NCBI GenBank assembly: GCA_948466265.1
Contig: CAOJZU010000027.1
Span: 1-17,286 of the forward strand
Origin: an uncultured Clostridium sp.
GTDB taxonomy: Bacteria > Bacillota_A > Clostridia > TANB77 > CAG-508
Length of the DNA: 17,286 bases
Direction of reading: 5' to 3'
Shown: in pieces, positions 1 through 7,769 of the stretch
Position numbering within the stretch: the first letter of the stretch is position 1
Layout: the number at the start of each line of letters is the position of its first letter
Position numbers and translations under genes: made by a program
Notes under the pieces: model-generated
What the model was told of the DNA's origin: nothing
The model's input: only the letters and a program-made list of their open reading frames with translations
Databases searched by the model: none

Positions 1-85
1 AGATTACTATTAGTATTATCATTACGAGCAAAGCGATTAGTGTTATTCCACTTTCACTTGTCTTGTTTAAATTCCTTTTATTCAT
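1..85 (-). CDS. Prepilin-like protein, N-terminal fragment
   Basis: Twenty-eight residues are visible from an ATG at 85 and the frame runs off the left edge. The product starts MNKRNLNKTSESG and continues ITLIALLVMIILIVI. That is a short basic leader, a glycine cleavage point and a hydrophobic stretch, as in type IV prepilin and pseudopilin N-termini cut by prepilin peptidase. The usual glutamate five residues after the cut is replaced by alanine, a variant I associate with 'GITLIAL'-type proteins of gut Clostridia. An AAAGGA-like ribosome site lies about 13 bases upstream, rather far. Most of the protein is outside the window, so the class is inferred from the N-terminus only. Confidence 0.55.
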   Translation of the reverse strand, partial: MNKRNLNKTSESGITLIALLVMIILIVI

Positions 86-197
86 TTGGTTTTACTTTTC
101 CTTTCTTTAGTTTTTTTATTAATATCAGTCGTTTAAGGAGATTTACATTGTATATTATGTAGAAATGTACATGTAATAATTGCTATATTGTTTGAGC

Positions 198-235
198 TAG
201 CAAGGATAGATTTATAATAAATCTGCTTCTTGCTA
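198..235 (-). promoter_or_regulatory. Stem-loop in the leader of the prepilin-like gene
   Basis: A two-part inverted repeat: outer arms TAGCAAG/CTTGCTA and inner arms AGATTTA/TAAATCT with a three-base loop. It lies between the promoter at 265-293 and the start codon at 85, so the transcript would have a leader of about 170 bases. There is no T-run after it, so it is not an obvious terminator. I do not recognise a riboswitch class; it may be an mRNA-stability or regulatory hairpin. I see no gene in the rest of 86-356. Confidence 0.4.
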
Positions 236-264
236 ACACAATATGTTATGTATTCCTAATTATT

Positions 265-293
265 ATTATACATACTATGTTATGTATTGTCAA
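265..293 (-). promoter_or_regulatory. Sigma-A type promoter
   Basis: On the minus strand TTGACA is followed after 17 bases by TATAAT, both full consensus. It points to the prepilin-like gene at 1-85. It lies downstream of the glmM terminator, so that gene is its own transcription unit. Confidence 0.75.
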
Positions 294-356
294 TTAAAGA
301 TCTTAAAATTTTTAATTTGTAATATTTTTGTAATATTGATAAAAAAGTGTCACAAA

Positions 357-384
357 AAATCAGTTCTTTTTTAAGAACTGATTT
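357..384 (-). terminator. Rho-independent terminator after glmM
   Basis: Inverted repeat with arms AAATCAGTTCTT and AAGAACTGATTT, followed by T residues on the minus strand. It lies about 40 bases after the glmM stop codon. Confidence 0.75.
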
Positions 385-424
385 CAATATCTTCTTTCTA
401 ATATCCTATTTTGTATAAATATTT

Positions 425-1791
425 TTATCCAAGCTTTCTTTCTATTAAATTAGCAAGCTCTTCTGCCCTTTTTGTAATATATTCTTTATCTTCTCCTTCT
501 ATCATGACTCTTACTAAATTTTCTGTTCCAGACGGTCTAATTAACACTCTTCCGTTTCCCTCAAATTCTTCTTCTAGTTTTTTTATTGCAGCCGAAATTT
601 CTTCGTCTTCATTATATGTATATTTCTTTTCATTCAAAACTTTTGCATTAACTAGTGCCTGAGGATATATTTTTATACTTTCTTTTAGCTTTGATAAAGT
701 AGTTTTGTTTTTTAATACAATTAAGCTAAGAAGTATTGATGTTAATATTCCATCTCCTGTTGGATTATAGTCTAGAAGTATAATATGTCCTGATTGTTCT
801 CCTCCTAAGTTATACCCCATCTTCAGCATTCTTTCTAAAACGTATCTATCTCCTACTTTTGTTTGCTCTAAATTTAATGCATTTTCTTTTGTAAATTTAT
901 TTAATCCTAAGTTGCTCATAATAGTTGAAACTATTGTATCTTTTTTTAAACTTCCTTTTTCTTTTAGGTATTTTGAAAATATTGCAAGGATAATATCTCC
1001 ATCTATGAGTTCTCCTCTTTCTGATACAGCAAGACACCTATCTCCATCTCCATCATAGCTTATTCCAAAGCTTAATTTGTTATCAGCAACATATTTAGAT
1101 ATTCTTTCCATATGTGTTGAGCCACAATTTCTGTTTATATTTATTCCATCTGGGTTATTCTCTATAATTTTATAGTTTATTCCGAAGCTCTTTAAATACT
1201 CTTTCTGCTATTTTATATGTTGCTCCATTTGCAGTATCTATTCCGAACTACTAAATCTGAGTTTAAATTTTCACTTATTTCTTCTTTAAAATTCTCTACA
1301 AAAAATTGTAAGTATTTATCTATAAGATTTTCTTGTATATAATCTTTTCCTATTTTGTCTCCACATGGTCTAACTTCATCTAAAATCCCTGATTCCATTA
1401 TTTCTTCTATTTCTTCTTCTATGCTGTCATCTATTTTCATTCCATTACTTCCAAAGAATTTTATTCCATTGTATTCATATGAATTGTGAGATGCTGAAAT
1501 TACGATACTTGCATCTGCATTTAGCTGTCTTGTAAGGAATGCTACTGCAGGAGTTGGTATTACTCCTAAATGAATTACATTTGCCCCATAGCTTAAAAGC
1601 CCAGCTGTAATACTGCTTTCTATCAAGTTTCCTGATAATCTTGTGTCTTTTCCAATTAGTATAAGCGGTGCACATTTAGAGTGTTTACTAAATACATAAG
1701 CACCAGCTTTTGCTACTTTGTACACAAGTTCTGGAGTAAGCTCACTATTTGCAATTCTTCTTATTCCGTCTGTTCCAAAATATTTTCTCAT
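425..1791 (-). CDS. glmM: Phosphoglucosamine mutase, read through two CGG +1 sites
   Basis: GlmM converts glucosamine-6-phosphate to glucosamine-1-phosphate for peptidoglycan precursor synthesis in the cytoplasm. Visible motifs: FGTDGIRR at the N-terminus, the phosphoserine loop SASHN (Ser about 101), the metal loop DGDGDR (about 246-251), GEQSGH and the phosphate-binding RPSGTE (about 418). AGGAGA lies seven bases before the ATG at 1791. Read conventionally the gene is split: the first frame stops soon after residue 183 and the second opens only at residue 227. Two in-frame CGG codons (1243-1245, 1182-1184) each carry one surplus C. Skipping both joins the halves as LVVGIDTANGATY and FKELGINYK and gives 454 residues, the normal family length. 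The two frames differ by exactly two bases, as this predicts. A real pseudogene is unlikely, since every catalytic motif is intact and the gene is essential in most bacteria. Confidence 0.93.
1182..1184 (-). other. CGG +1 site, glmM Gly203
   Basis: Preceding codon CTT, quadruplet CGGA, next codon ATA. Read as Arg the frame stops three codons later; skipping C gives KELGINYKIIENNPDG and joins the frame of the C-terminal half. Confidence 0.88.
1243..1245 (-). other. CGG +1 site, glmM Gly183
   Basis: Preceding codon GTT, quadruplet CGGA, next codon ATA. Skipping C turns RNRYCKWSNI-stop into GIDTANGATY, the conserved D-x-A-N-G-A segment of the phosphohexomutase fold. Confidence 0.92.
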
Positions 1792-1857
1792 TGTTTTTCT
1801 CCTATTTGTTATATTTTATTCGTATGTTTTTGTTTTATTCCTTTCTGTAACAAATGA

Positions 1858-1883
1858 GGACAGATTTGGCATCAAACCTGTCC
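1858..1883 (-). terminator. Hairpin after carD, probable terminator
   Basis: An 11-bp stem (GGACAGGTTTG with CAAATCTGTCC, one G-U pair) and a four-base loop, 17 bases after the carD stop and before glmM. The T-run is weak, so it could be a processing or attenuation hairpin that lets some transcription reach glmM. Confidence 0.5.
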
Positions 1884-1899
1884 CCGTTTTGTTTTTAGA

Positions 1900-2466
1900 T
1901 TATCCTACTATTCCATCACTTTCTCCGTCAAATGGAATAAATTTGTTTATTGTACTTTCTCCCATATCATCTACTTTAAATGTTTTAAATGATGTTGCTA
2001 TTTTTTCATCTATCATTCCTTCAACTCTATCTTGTTCTACAGATTCTACTAATGCAAGTTCACTAACTAAAATTTGTTTAGCATTTACAAGCATTTTCTT
2101 TTCTCCAGTAGATAGACCTTTTTCTTTTTGTTTGTAGCTTAAGTTTCTAACAACATTTGCTACTTCATAGATATCTCCTGTTTTCATTTTGTCCATATTT
2201 TCTCTATATCTTTTGTTCCAATTTAAATCTGTTTGTGTCTCATCTTCACCTAAGATGTCAAATACTTTGTTTGCCTGAGTTTTATCTATTATACTTCTTA
2301 TTCCAACTTTATCTGCTTGAGTAGTTGGTATCATTACTTTAACTTCACCTGGCATTTTAATTATATAATATGCCTGTTTTTGTCCTAAAATATCTTTTTC
2401 TTCAATTGCATCAATTGTTCCTGCACCATGCATTGGATATACTATGTAGTCACCAACATTGAACAT
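1900..2466 (-). CDS. CarD/CdnL-family transcription regulator
   Basis: 188 residues from the ATG at 2466, chosen because GAGGAAG lies seven bases upstream; a GTG two codons earlier is too close to that site. The N-terminal part (about 1-65) reads FNVGDYIVYPMHGAGTI with KMPGEVKVMIP, the Tudor-like RNA polymerase interaction domain that in known family members binds the beta subunit. The rest is the helical, basic domain that contacts DNA at the upstream edge of the bubble, with a WNKRYRENM segment. CarD proteins stabilise open complexes at sigma-A promoters, notably for rRNA and growth genes. It has its own promoter at 2513-2541. No in-frame CGG is present, and one CGG in another phase (GAC GGA) causes no disruption. 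Confidence 0.88.
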   Translation of the reverse strand: MFNVGDYIVYPMHGAGTIDAIEEKDILGQKQAYYIIKMPGEVKVMIPTTQADKVGIRSIIDKTQANKVFDILGEDETQTDLNWNKRYRENMDKMKTGDIYEVANVVRNLSYKQKEKGLSTGEKKMLVNAKQILVSELALVESVEQDRVEGMIDEKIATSFKTFKVDDMGESTINKFIPFDGESDGIVG

Positions 2467-2512
2467 AAACACACTTCCTCTCTAAAAATTACCAGATTTT
2501 TCCGACATATTT

Positions 2513-2541
2513 ATTATACTATAAATTTTGGTAAAAGTCAA
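2513..2541 (-). promoter_or_regulatory. Sigma-A promoter of carD
   Basis: TTGACT, 17 bases, TATAAT on the minus strand. The -35 and following bases (TTGACTTTTACC) are identical to those of the clpE promoter at 10082-10110. Confidence 0.75.
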
Positions 2542-2575
2542 AGGTATTATGTAAAAAAATTTAAAGCTTTATCTA

Positions 2576-3619
2576 CTATGTAAAAGATACTGCTAAATCT
2601 ATTGGCACAATTTGTATATATGTGTTTCCATCGTTTACTTTTATTTCATTTCCATTTAAGTCTTGATATACAGTCTTTCCTGCTCTTGAAGTTTTTTTAC
2701 ATTTTATTTTTACTGCCTCACCATTACTTATATAGTATCCATCTAAGCTTCCTATATTTTCTATTGCTTGTCTTCCATATCCATTTTCTTCACTTGTTGT
2801 ATAGTTTCTTGCAAATGTTATAATTATATTTTTTGTTGTTAATGCTTCTCCTGTAATAAAATCTTTTTGTAAGGTGTTTCCTACATATCTTTGATAAAGC
2901 TTTGTCTCTGCATCATATACAAATTTTACTTTTGATGTAGAGTATGGAACATTTACTGTAGTTGCAACCACTCCATTTTCTAGTTTCACTTCTTCTGTAG
3001 CATAATTTAATACATTTCTTTCTGTTGTTGTTGTTTTATAGCCTCTTGAAACTGCATATTTCCAAATTTCTTCTACATTTACCATTGCATTATGTGGTGC
3101 TGTTTTTTTATTTGTTCTCCAAAATACTTTTCCTGGATCGTCTATCCCATTTACGTTATTTATTCTTAAGCTTTGCACTTCTGATAGAGCTTTCGGGCTT
3201 CCCCCAAAATGTACAAATATGCTATCATTTTCTAATGCATAATCTATGAAGTATGGTCTTGCTGATCTTGTAGGTCCTATTGTTTCTACCTTTGGGTCTT
3301 TATATATTGCAAGGAATCTTGTAAGACCTCCTTCTACTGTTGCTTCATAAACTATCATTGCTTCATTTAAACTTGCTTGTGGAATTGCAGTCCCTACATT
3401 GTCTATAACTATAGCTAGTGTTCTTTTATTTCCTGCATATTTTGTTTGTGGAACTTTCTGTTTTTTTCCATCTATTACTACTGTAAGTATATCATCTTCG
3501 CTGTCTGCCCCGCTTCCTGTCTCTTTTGGTTCATTATTCATAAATAATTTTGTTCCAAGCAAAGCTCCTAGTGCAACTATTACTACAATTAATATAAAAA
3601 TCAAAATTTTACCTTTCAT
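2576..3619 (-). CDS. DUF3048 (YerB-like) membrane-anchored protein
   Basis: 347 residues. Residues about 4-27 form a hydrophobic signal or anchor segment, followed by a polar linker (KETGSGADSEDD) and an extracytoplasmic domain. Segments typical of DUF3048 are visible: LAIVIDNV, ATVEGGLTRFLAIY, GPTRSARPYF and FVHFGGSP. There is no lipobox cysteine, so it is anchored or secreted rather than a lipoprotein. The family is widespread in Firmicutes (YerB in Bacillus) and its biochemical role is not established. The start is supported by GGAAGG eight bases before ATG. It lies five bases after ybeY and is probably the last gene of that operon. Confidence 0.85.
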   Translation of the reverse strand: MKGKILIFILIVVIVALGALLGTKLFMNNEPKETGSGADSEDDILTVVIDGKKQKVPQTKYAGNKRTLAIVIDNVGTAIPQASLNEAMIVYEATVEGGLTRFLAIYKDPKVETIGPTRSARPYFIDYALENDSIFVHFGGSPKALSEVQSLRINNVNGIDDPGKVFWRTNKKTAPHNAMVNVEEIWKYAVSRGYKTTTTERNVLNYATEEVKLENGVVATTVNVPYSTSKVKFVYDAETKLYQRYVGNTLQKDFITGEALTTKNIIITFARNYTTSEENGYGRQAIENIGSLDGYYISNGEAVKIKCKKTSRAGKTVYQDLNGNEIKVNDGNTYIQIVPIDLAVSFT

Positions 3620-3624
3620 TACTA

Positions 3625-4089
3625 CTACCTTCCTATATCTAATTTTCCTAAAACCATTTCTTCTTTTTCTCTCATTTGTTTTTTCTCTTCATCTGTCATA
3701 TGGTCATATCCCATTAGATGGTAAAATCCATGTACTAGCATATATGCAAATTCTCTAATATCACTATGATTATATTCTTTTGCTTGTTCTTTAACTTTTG
3801 GAATACATATAATTATATCTCCTAAAACTTCTTCATTTTCTTTTGTTTTATCTATTTCATCTTTTTCAAACATTGGAAATGACAAAACATCAGTTACTTT
3901 ATCTATATTTCTATATTTAGAGTTTATTTCTTTTATATATTCTTCATTTGAAAGTATTACACTTATATAGATAGAACTATCATATAGTTCTTCTTCTTTA
4001 AAACATACTTTGTATACATTTTCTATTATTTCTTCATACTTTTTATCTTCTGCTATTCCCTCATAAAAAATTTCTGCTACTTTTCTCAT
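3625..4089 (-). CDS. ybeY: Endoribonuclease YbeY (rRNA maturation factor)
   Basis: 154 residues, the usual YbeY size. YbeY is a zinc-dependent endoribonuclease acting in 16S rRNA 3'-end maturation and ribosome quality control. The signature is complete: TDVLSFP (about 66-72) and the metal site HGFYHLMGYDH with His120, His124 and His130. Family members usually have HGxLHLxGYDH; tyrosine replaces leucine here. Its ATG overlaps the stop of the preceding gene as ATGA, which implies translational coupling. In many Clostridia the neighbourhood is yqfC-yqfD-phoH-ybeY; here the position of phoH is held by an unrelated unknown protein. Confidence 0.93.
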   Translation of the reverse strand: MRKVAEIFYEGIAEDKKYEEIIENVYKVCFKEEELYDSSIYISVILSNEEYIKEINSKYRNIDKVTDVLSFPMFEKDEIDKTKENEEVLGDIIICIPKVKEQAKEYNHSDIREFAYMLVHGFYHLMGYDHMTDEEKKQMREKEEMVLGKLDIGR

Positions 4090-5282
4090 GCTGTCACAGC
4101 TTTCTTCATATATTTTATTCCTATATTTGTTTTACACTTATTTTTAAGTATTTTTATACTTCCAAAACCTATAAGCTTGTCCTTATAAAATCTAATTATG
4201 TCTTTATTTTTATTTGAGTTTTCTAATTTCTTTAGTTCATCTTTAATGAATAATACTTCTTTTTGTACTTGTCCTTCTACTGTTTCTTTGTCTATTTTTT
4301 TATATTCTTCCCAGAATTTTTTGTATTCTTCTCTATTTTCAGGATTTTCCCAATAAATCTTAGTTGATAAAAGCTTTATATTGTATTCTTCAATTAAGTT
4401 TATTAGTAATTCATATGCTTTTTCTTTTTTGTTTTCTATTTTGCACTCTACAATTAATTCTCTTGTATCATTTAATAATTTTTCATAGCATTGCTCTGCA
4501 ACAACTAATGGTAGACTATGTGTAAATAATTTTCTGCTTACACCAAGTAGATATATATTTTTTTCTATTATGTCTCTTGTGTCTAATTTCCCTGCTAAGA
4601 AGTCTTCTATCTTTTCTAAGTCTTCTTGTATGTCTGCGTAGTTTTCTTTTCCCTCTATTTGCATTCTAATTGGTAAGATGTTTGATATGTAATCTTCTAA
4701 TGTTTCAAAAATGTCATTATAAATTTTTTCTTTTTCAAGAATTCCTTCTCCTACTTTATCTGCAAGTTGTACAGAATAATTTTTTAATATTCCTTTATAT
4801 ATTATATTCATTTTTGATACATAGAAATTGTTATACTTTGTAAGCTGTCTTGATTTGTTCTCATTCCTAAGAGTCATGTGATCTAAATCTAATAGATATT
4901 TCTGTTTTCTATATTTATACTCTAAATATTGTGTATCTTTAAGATGTATTACTGCATAATATCTTGAAAGAGCATCTTCTTCGAATGGAGTTGCTGTTTT
5001 ATTTCTAACTTTTTGATATATTGAATCCATTACATATTTATCTATAGATTCTAAATATAGTATAAATGCATCTTCATATTTTTTTTGCATAAATTCTTCT
5101 TTTTCTTGGTCTTCGTTATTTTCTGAAGCCTCATAATTCTTAAGTACAGCATTTCTTTTTAACGTAATTAACATTCCATTAATTCCTATTTTTGTAGGTA
5201 TTAATAGTTTACTAATTGTTGTTTGTATCTTTGAAAAAAATGCTTTATCTGTTTTTGCGACTCTAAGTCCTCTTTCTTCCAT
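4086..5282 (-). CDS. Unknown soluble helical protein in the place of phoH
   Basis: 398 residues, not recognised. It is rich in Lys and Glu, with long predicted helices (for example residues about 50-75 and 320-360), no clear membrane segment and no signal peptide. No nucleotide-binding P-loop is visible, so it is not PhoH. A strong AGGAGGT lies before the ATG at 5282. It starts 18 bases after yqfD and overlaps ybeY by four bases, so it is co-transcribed with sporulation and ribosome-maturation genes. No in-frame CGG is present. It could be a lineage-specific sporulation or RNA-related factor, but the sequence does not show which. Confidence 0.75.
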   Translation of the reverse strand: MEERGLRVAKTDKAFFSKIQTTISKLLIPTKIGINGMLITLKRNAVLKNYEASENNEDQEKEEFMQKKYEDAFILYLESIDKYVMDSIYQKVRNKTATPFEEDALSRYYAVIHLKDTQYLEYKYRKQKYLLDLDHMTLRNENKSRQLTKYNNFYVSKMNIIYKGILKNYSVQLADKVGEGILEKEKIYNDIFETLEDYISNILPIRMQIEGKENYADIQEDLEKIEDFLAGKLDTRDIIEKNIYLLGVSRKLFTHSLPLVVAEQCYEKLLNDTRELIVECKIENKKEKAYELLINLIEEYNIKLLSTKIYWENPENREEYKKFWEEYKKIDKETVEGQVQKEVLFIKDELKKLENSNKNKDIIRFYKDKLIGFGSIKILKNKCKTNIGIKYMKKAVTA

Positions 5283-5300
5283 AGTTTACCTCCTAATTTT

Positions 5301-6485
5301 TTATATTTTTTCTTCAGTTCCAATACTCTCTAGCACTTCGTATATCACTTCTACTTCTATAAATACATTATTTTCATTTGTATTTATTTGTATATCTTTT
5401 ATATTATCTTTATTTTCTATCTCTTCGGATAGTTCACTTTTAAGCTTTTCTATTAAAATTTCCTTTGCTTCTTCTTTTGTATATATCTTATTTTCTTCTT
5501 CTAATTCGTAATATGTAGAAATCCCTAAGGTTATTGGTAGATAAAAATCTGAAAATAGTTTTAATTTTTTATCTTCATTTATTGTATCATATTTTTGAAA
5601 TTTTGGAAGCTTTTTATTCAAATTTATTTCAAAATTATTTATTTTTATACAATATTTTTTTTGCGTATTACCAGTTTGTCTTACGGATACCTGTTTTATA
5701 TTCATCTTTTCTTTTTTGCTATACCAAACTTTTCCGTATAATTTCTCCGGCTTGCATGAACATATCTTGTTCCCGTGTATTTTCCTTCCATAAAGCCACC
5801 TATAAGCAAGCTTCCGAGGTGTTACTATATCTCCGAGGCTTAGCAACAATTGTTCCCGAATTTGCTGTTATCTTTGTTATTTGGGCTGTTTTATCTGATA
5901 TTATATTACAATATTCGTTTTGGTTTATTATTTGTGGTTTTTCTGTTGTTTCGGAAATCTTGACTACTACGTTTGTTCCGCTTAAGATCTATATTCATCC
6001 ATGCAATGTCATCTCTATCAAGTCTTATCTGATTTATTATTTCTTTTGCATTTACTTTAGATTTTGGCATTCCTATATTTAAACCGTGCATTTGACAGTT
6101 CTCCTATTATTTCTTCTTCTTTTATTCTTTCTATTCCTTCTATTTGTATGTTCCAAACGAACATTGATTGTGTATATATAAGGCATATAATTAGTACTAA
6201 AAATATTCCAAATATTTTTCTTTTCCTATATCTATTCATTATAAATGGTACTCCGCATTTAGCATTTATATTTATTCTACACTGTGTTTTTCTAGCTACC
6301 TCTTTTATTCTTTTGAAGTCTTTTATTCCTACATTTACTTCAGCATGCGTTGACCTTCTAATTTTTGTATTCCACAAAAATATATTTTTGCTAATAGCTA
6401 CATTTATAAACCTTTCTATATAATATCCTTCGACTGATATATTTACATACCCTAAGATATATCTTATTAAAATTTTAAATATCAA
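5301..6485 (-). CDS. yqfD: Sporulation protein YqfD, read through six CGG +1 sites
   Basis: YqfD is a mother-cell membrane protein of the sigma-E regulon needed for sporulation in Bacillus. The start is uncertain. TTG at 6485 is preferred because it follows GGAAAG and aligns with the family N-terminus; a TTG at 6521 lacks a ribosome site. Layout: cytoplasmic N-terminal region with YVNISVEGYYIERF, a membrane segment about residues 90-110 (IFGIFLVLIICLIYTQS), then the outside domain with NIQIEGIERI. Conventionally the gene falls into three frames. Six in-frame CGG codons (Gly134, 169, 217, 223, 245, 249) restore about 392 residues, including IDLKGTNV (Bacillus YqfD has VELKGTTI) and AKPGDIVTPGSLLIGG. 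The last three shifts sum to one codon, so the naive frame stays open across 5816-5734 but encodes nonsense there. Confidence 0.92.
5734..5736 (-). other. CGG +1 site, yqfD Gly249
   Basis: Preceding codon ATA, quadruplet CGGA, next codon AAA. It completes GEIIGKVWYSKKE (compare EIYGETWY in Bacillus YqfD) and closes a group of three shifts. Confidence 0.88.
5747..5749 (-). other. CGG +1 site, yqfD Gly245
   Basis: Preceding codon AGC, quadruplet CGGA, next codon GAA; restores TRYVHASGEI in place of SCKPEKL. Only 11 bases separate it from the next site. Confidence 0.88.
5814..5816 (-). other. CGG +1 site, yqfD Gly223
   Basis: Preceding codon CCT, quadruplet CGGA, next codon AGC; restores VTPGSLLIGGFMEGKYTG instead of TPRKLAYRWLYGRK. 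Confidence 0.9.
5833..5835 (-). other. CGG +1 site, yqfD Gly217
   Basis: Preceding codon CCT, quadruplet CGGA, next codon GAT; restores VAKPGDIVTPG. Unshifted, the frame ends at a TAG about 13 codons later. Confidence 0.9.
5978..5980 (-). other. CGG +1 site, yqfD Gly169
   Basis: Preceding codon AAG, quadruplet CGGA, next codon ACA; gives LKGTNVVVKI where the family has ELKGT. Confidence 0.92.
6084..6086 (-). other. CGG +1 site, yqfD Gly134 (CGGT)
   Basis: Preceding codon GCA, quadruplet CGGT, next codon TTA. It joins GELSNA to GLNIGMPKSKVN. One of two sites whose fourth base is T. Confidence 0.88.
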
Positions 6486-6504
6486 AACCTCTATTCTTTC
6501 CTTT

Positions 6505-6778
6505 CTATTCGTTTGTTTCAAAGTCTATATTATCAATTTTTCCGAGTTACTAATATGTCATCTTTATTCATTTGTATTAGTTTTAAGCCTATTCCACTTA
6601 TATTTACAACGCCTATATATGTATTTACTTTTATAAACACTTCATCATATTCTAATATATTTTTATAATTTTCTATTGCAAGTTCTTCAAAGCCAAGTAT
6701 GGTTATTCTTGGTTTGTCTGTCATGACTTCTTCAGGCATTTCTAAGAATGCTGTTATTTTGCTCATCTTTGCTCCCAT
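6505..6778 (-). CDS. yqfC: Sporulation protein YqfC, with a CGG +1 site near its end
   Basis: YabP/YqfC-family protein of the sigma-E regulon, partner gene of yqfD. AAGGAGA lies about ten bases before the ATG at 6778. Beta-rich repeats typical of the family are visible: PRITILGFEELAIENYK, VNTYIGVVNISG and LKLIQMNKDDILVTGKI. Read conventionally it ends two codons after an in-frame CGG (6542-6544) at 81 residues. Skipping the C gives the family's C-terminal GKI strand and 90 residues, about the Bacillus length, ending 20 bases before the preferred yqfD start. Confidence 0.9.
6542..6544 (-). other. CGG +1 site, yqfC C-terminus
   Basis: Preceding codon ACT, quadruplet CGGA, next codon AAA; DILVTRKN-stop becomes DILVTGKIDNIDFETNE. 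The glycine matches the usual 'I-x-G-x-I' end of the family. Confidence 0.82.
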
Positions 6779-6941
6779 GTTTTTAAGTTCTCCTTTCAGC
6801 TATTTTTAAAGGTTTATTGTTATATATAATTATATTACCCCATTAAAAAAACAGAACTATGAGTTTGTTCTTAAGTAAATCTTAATTATTTTTTTCAATA
6901 CTTCACCAAGATTTCACAGAATGGACAAATTTCATTGTTAT

Positions 6942-6969
6942 ATTATAATTACACTAAGTAAAAAGTAAA
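6942..6969 (-). promoter_or_regulatory. Possible promoter upstream of yqfC
   Basis: TTTACT, 16 bases, TATAAT on the minus strand, about 165 bases before yqfC. Orthologues are read by sigma-E in Bacillus; I could not identify a convincing sigma-E box. The remainder of 6779-7006 holds no gene that I can see. Confidence 0.45.
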
Positions 6970-7006
6970 TTAGTGAAAAACATCCCCTTTTATTTTTTAT
7001 TATGAA

Positions 7007-7037
7007 GAAAATAGACAAGCTAAGCTTGTCTATTTTC
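7007..7037. terminator. Perfect palindromic hairpin
   Basis: Perfect inverted repeat of 15 bases (GAAAATAGACAAGCT and its complement) around one central A. It lies between the pgsA terminator and the yqfC promoter. It may be a second terminator insulating yqfC from the clpE-pgsA unit, or a symmetric protein-binding site. Confidence 0.55.
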
Positions 7038-7089
7038 TTAGAATATTGACAAATGCCATTTATTACTTAACCTTCTTTTTTATAAAATA

Positions 7090-7142
7090 AAAAAATGCGA
7101 AACATTTTTCATGATTTTTTAGAATTTTGTTTCACATTTTTT
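7090..7142 (-). terminator. Terminator after pgsA
   Basis: Fourteen-base arms AAAAAATGTGAAAC and GTTTCGCATTTTTT with a loop of about 25 bases, running into T residues on the minus strand. The one non-Watson-Crick pair is G-U in the minus-strand RNA and a C-A mismatch in the plus one, which fixes the orientation. Confidence 0.65.
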
Positions 7143-7170
7143 ATTTATTATTCTCTATTAATACATCTAC

Positions 7171-7750
7171 TTAATCTAATCTATCTATTTTTTCTTTTTC
7201 ATCTTTTATATACTTTTGCATATTGAACGCTTTAAAATACATAACAAGCGCATATATTGTACTAAGAAGTGCTATACAGTAAATGTATATTGAAAAGTCA
7301 TGTATTTTATTTTCTAATATATTGTTATTTAAATATCTAATAAGTAATGAACATGCAATTGCTATATAAAATAATACTGTTGCAAGTTTTCCATACCATC
7401 TACTTGATACAACAAGTTCTTTTCCATAAAGAAATGAAGCTCCGTGATATCATTGCAAATTCTTTTATAACTACTACTGCAAGTATCCAAAACGGAATTA
7501 TTCCTTTTACTGCAAGTGTTACTAGAATTGCAATTTGTGTTGCCTTATCTGCAAATGGGTCCATAAGTTTACCAAAGTCAGTTATAAAATTAAATTTTCT
7601 TGCAATCCAACCATCTAATACATCAGTTATTCCAGAGATAAATAAAAATATTACTGCTATTATAAAACTTTCATTTGCAATTGCTACCACAATTGGTGCT
7701 ATTAATATAAATCTAATTAAAGTTAAAATATTTGGTACATATTTAAGCAT
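7171..7750 (-). CDS. pgsA: CDP-diacylglycerol-glycerol-3-phosphate phosphatidyltransferase, read through a CGG +1 site
   Basis: PgsA makes phosphatidylglycerol-phosphate in the membrane. The CDP-alcohol phosphotransferase signature D-G-x2-A-R-x8-G-x3-D-x3-D is complete (Asp46, Gly47, Ala50, Arg51, Gly60, Asp64, Asp68). Read conventionally it ends at residue 116 with a scrambled, truncated tail. Skipping the C of the in-frame CGG at 7442-7444 gives ISGASFLYGKELVVSS followed by RWYGKLATVLFYIAIA, the conserved W-x-G-K segment, and further membrane helices. The total is 192 residues, normal for PgsA. GGAGG lies seven bases before ATG. It starts 19 bases after clpE and should share its transcript; a terminator follows at 7090-7142. 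Confidence 0.93.
7442..7444 (-). other. CGG +1 site, pgsA Gly103
   Basis: Preceding codon TCA, quadruplet CGGA, next codon GCT. Unshifted, 13 residues follow before a stop; shifted, 89 further residues with membrane helices appear and the frame stays open to 7171. Confidence 0.92.
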
Positions 7751-7769
7751 GTTTTTTCCTCCAACTTCT

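Noticed and set aside
6845..6895. Attenuator between the yqfC promoter and yqfC
   Set aside because: AGAAC/GTTCT followed by T residues is only a five-base stem, too weak to call in such AT-rich DNA.
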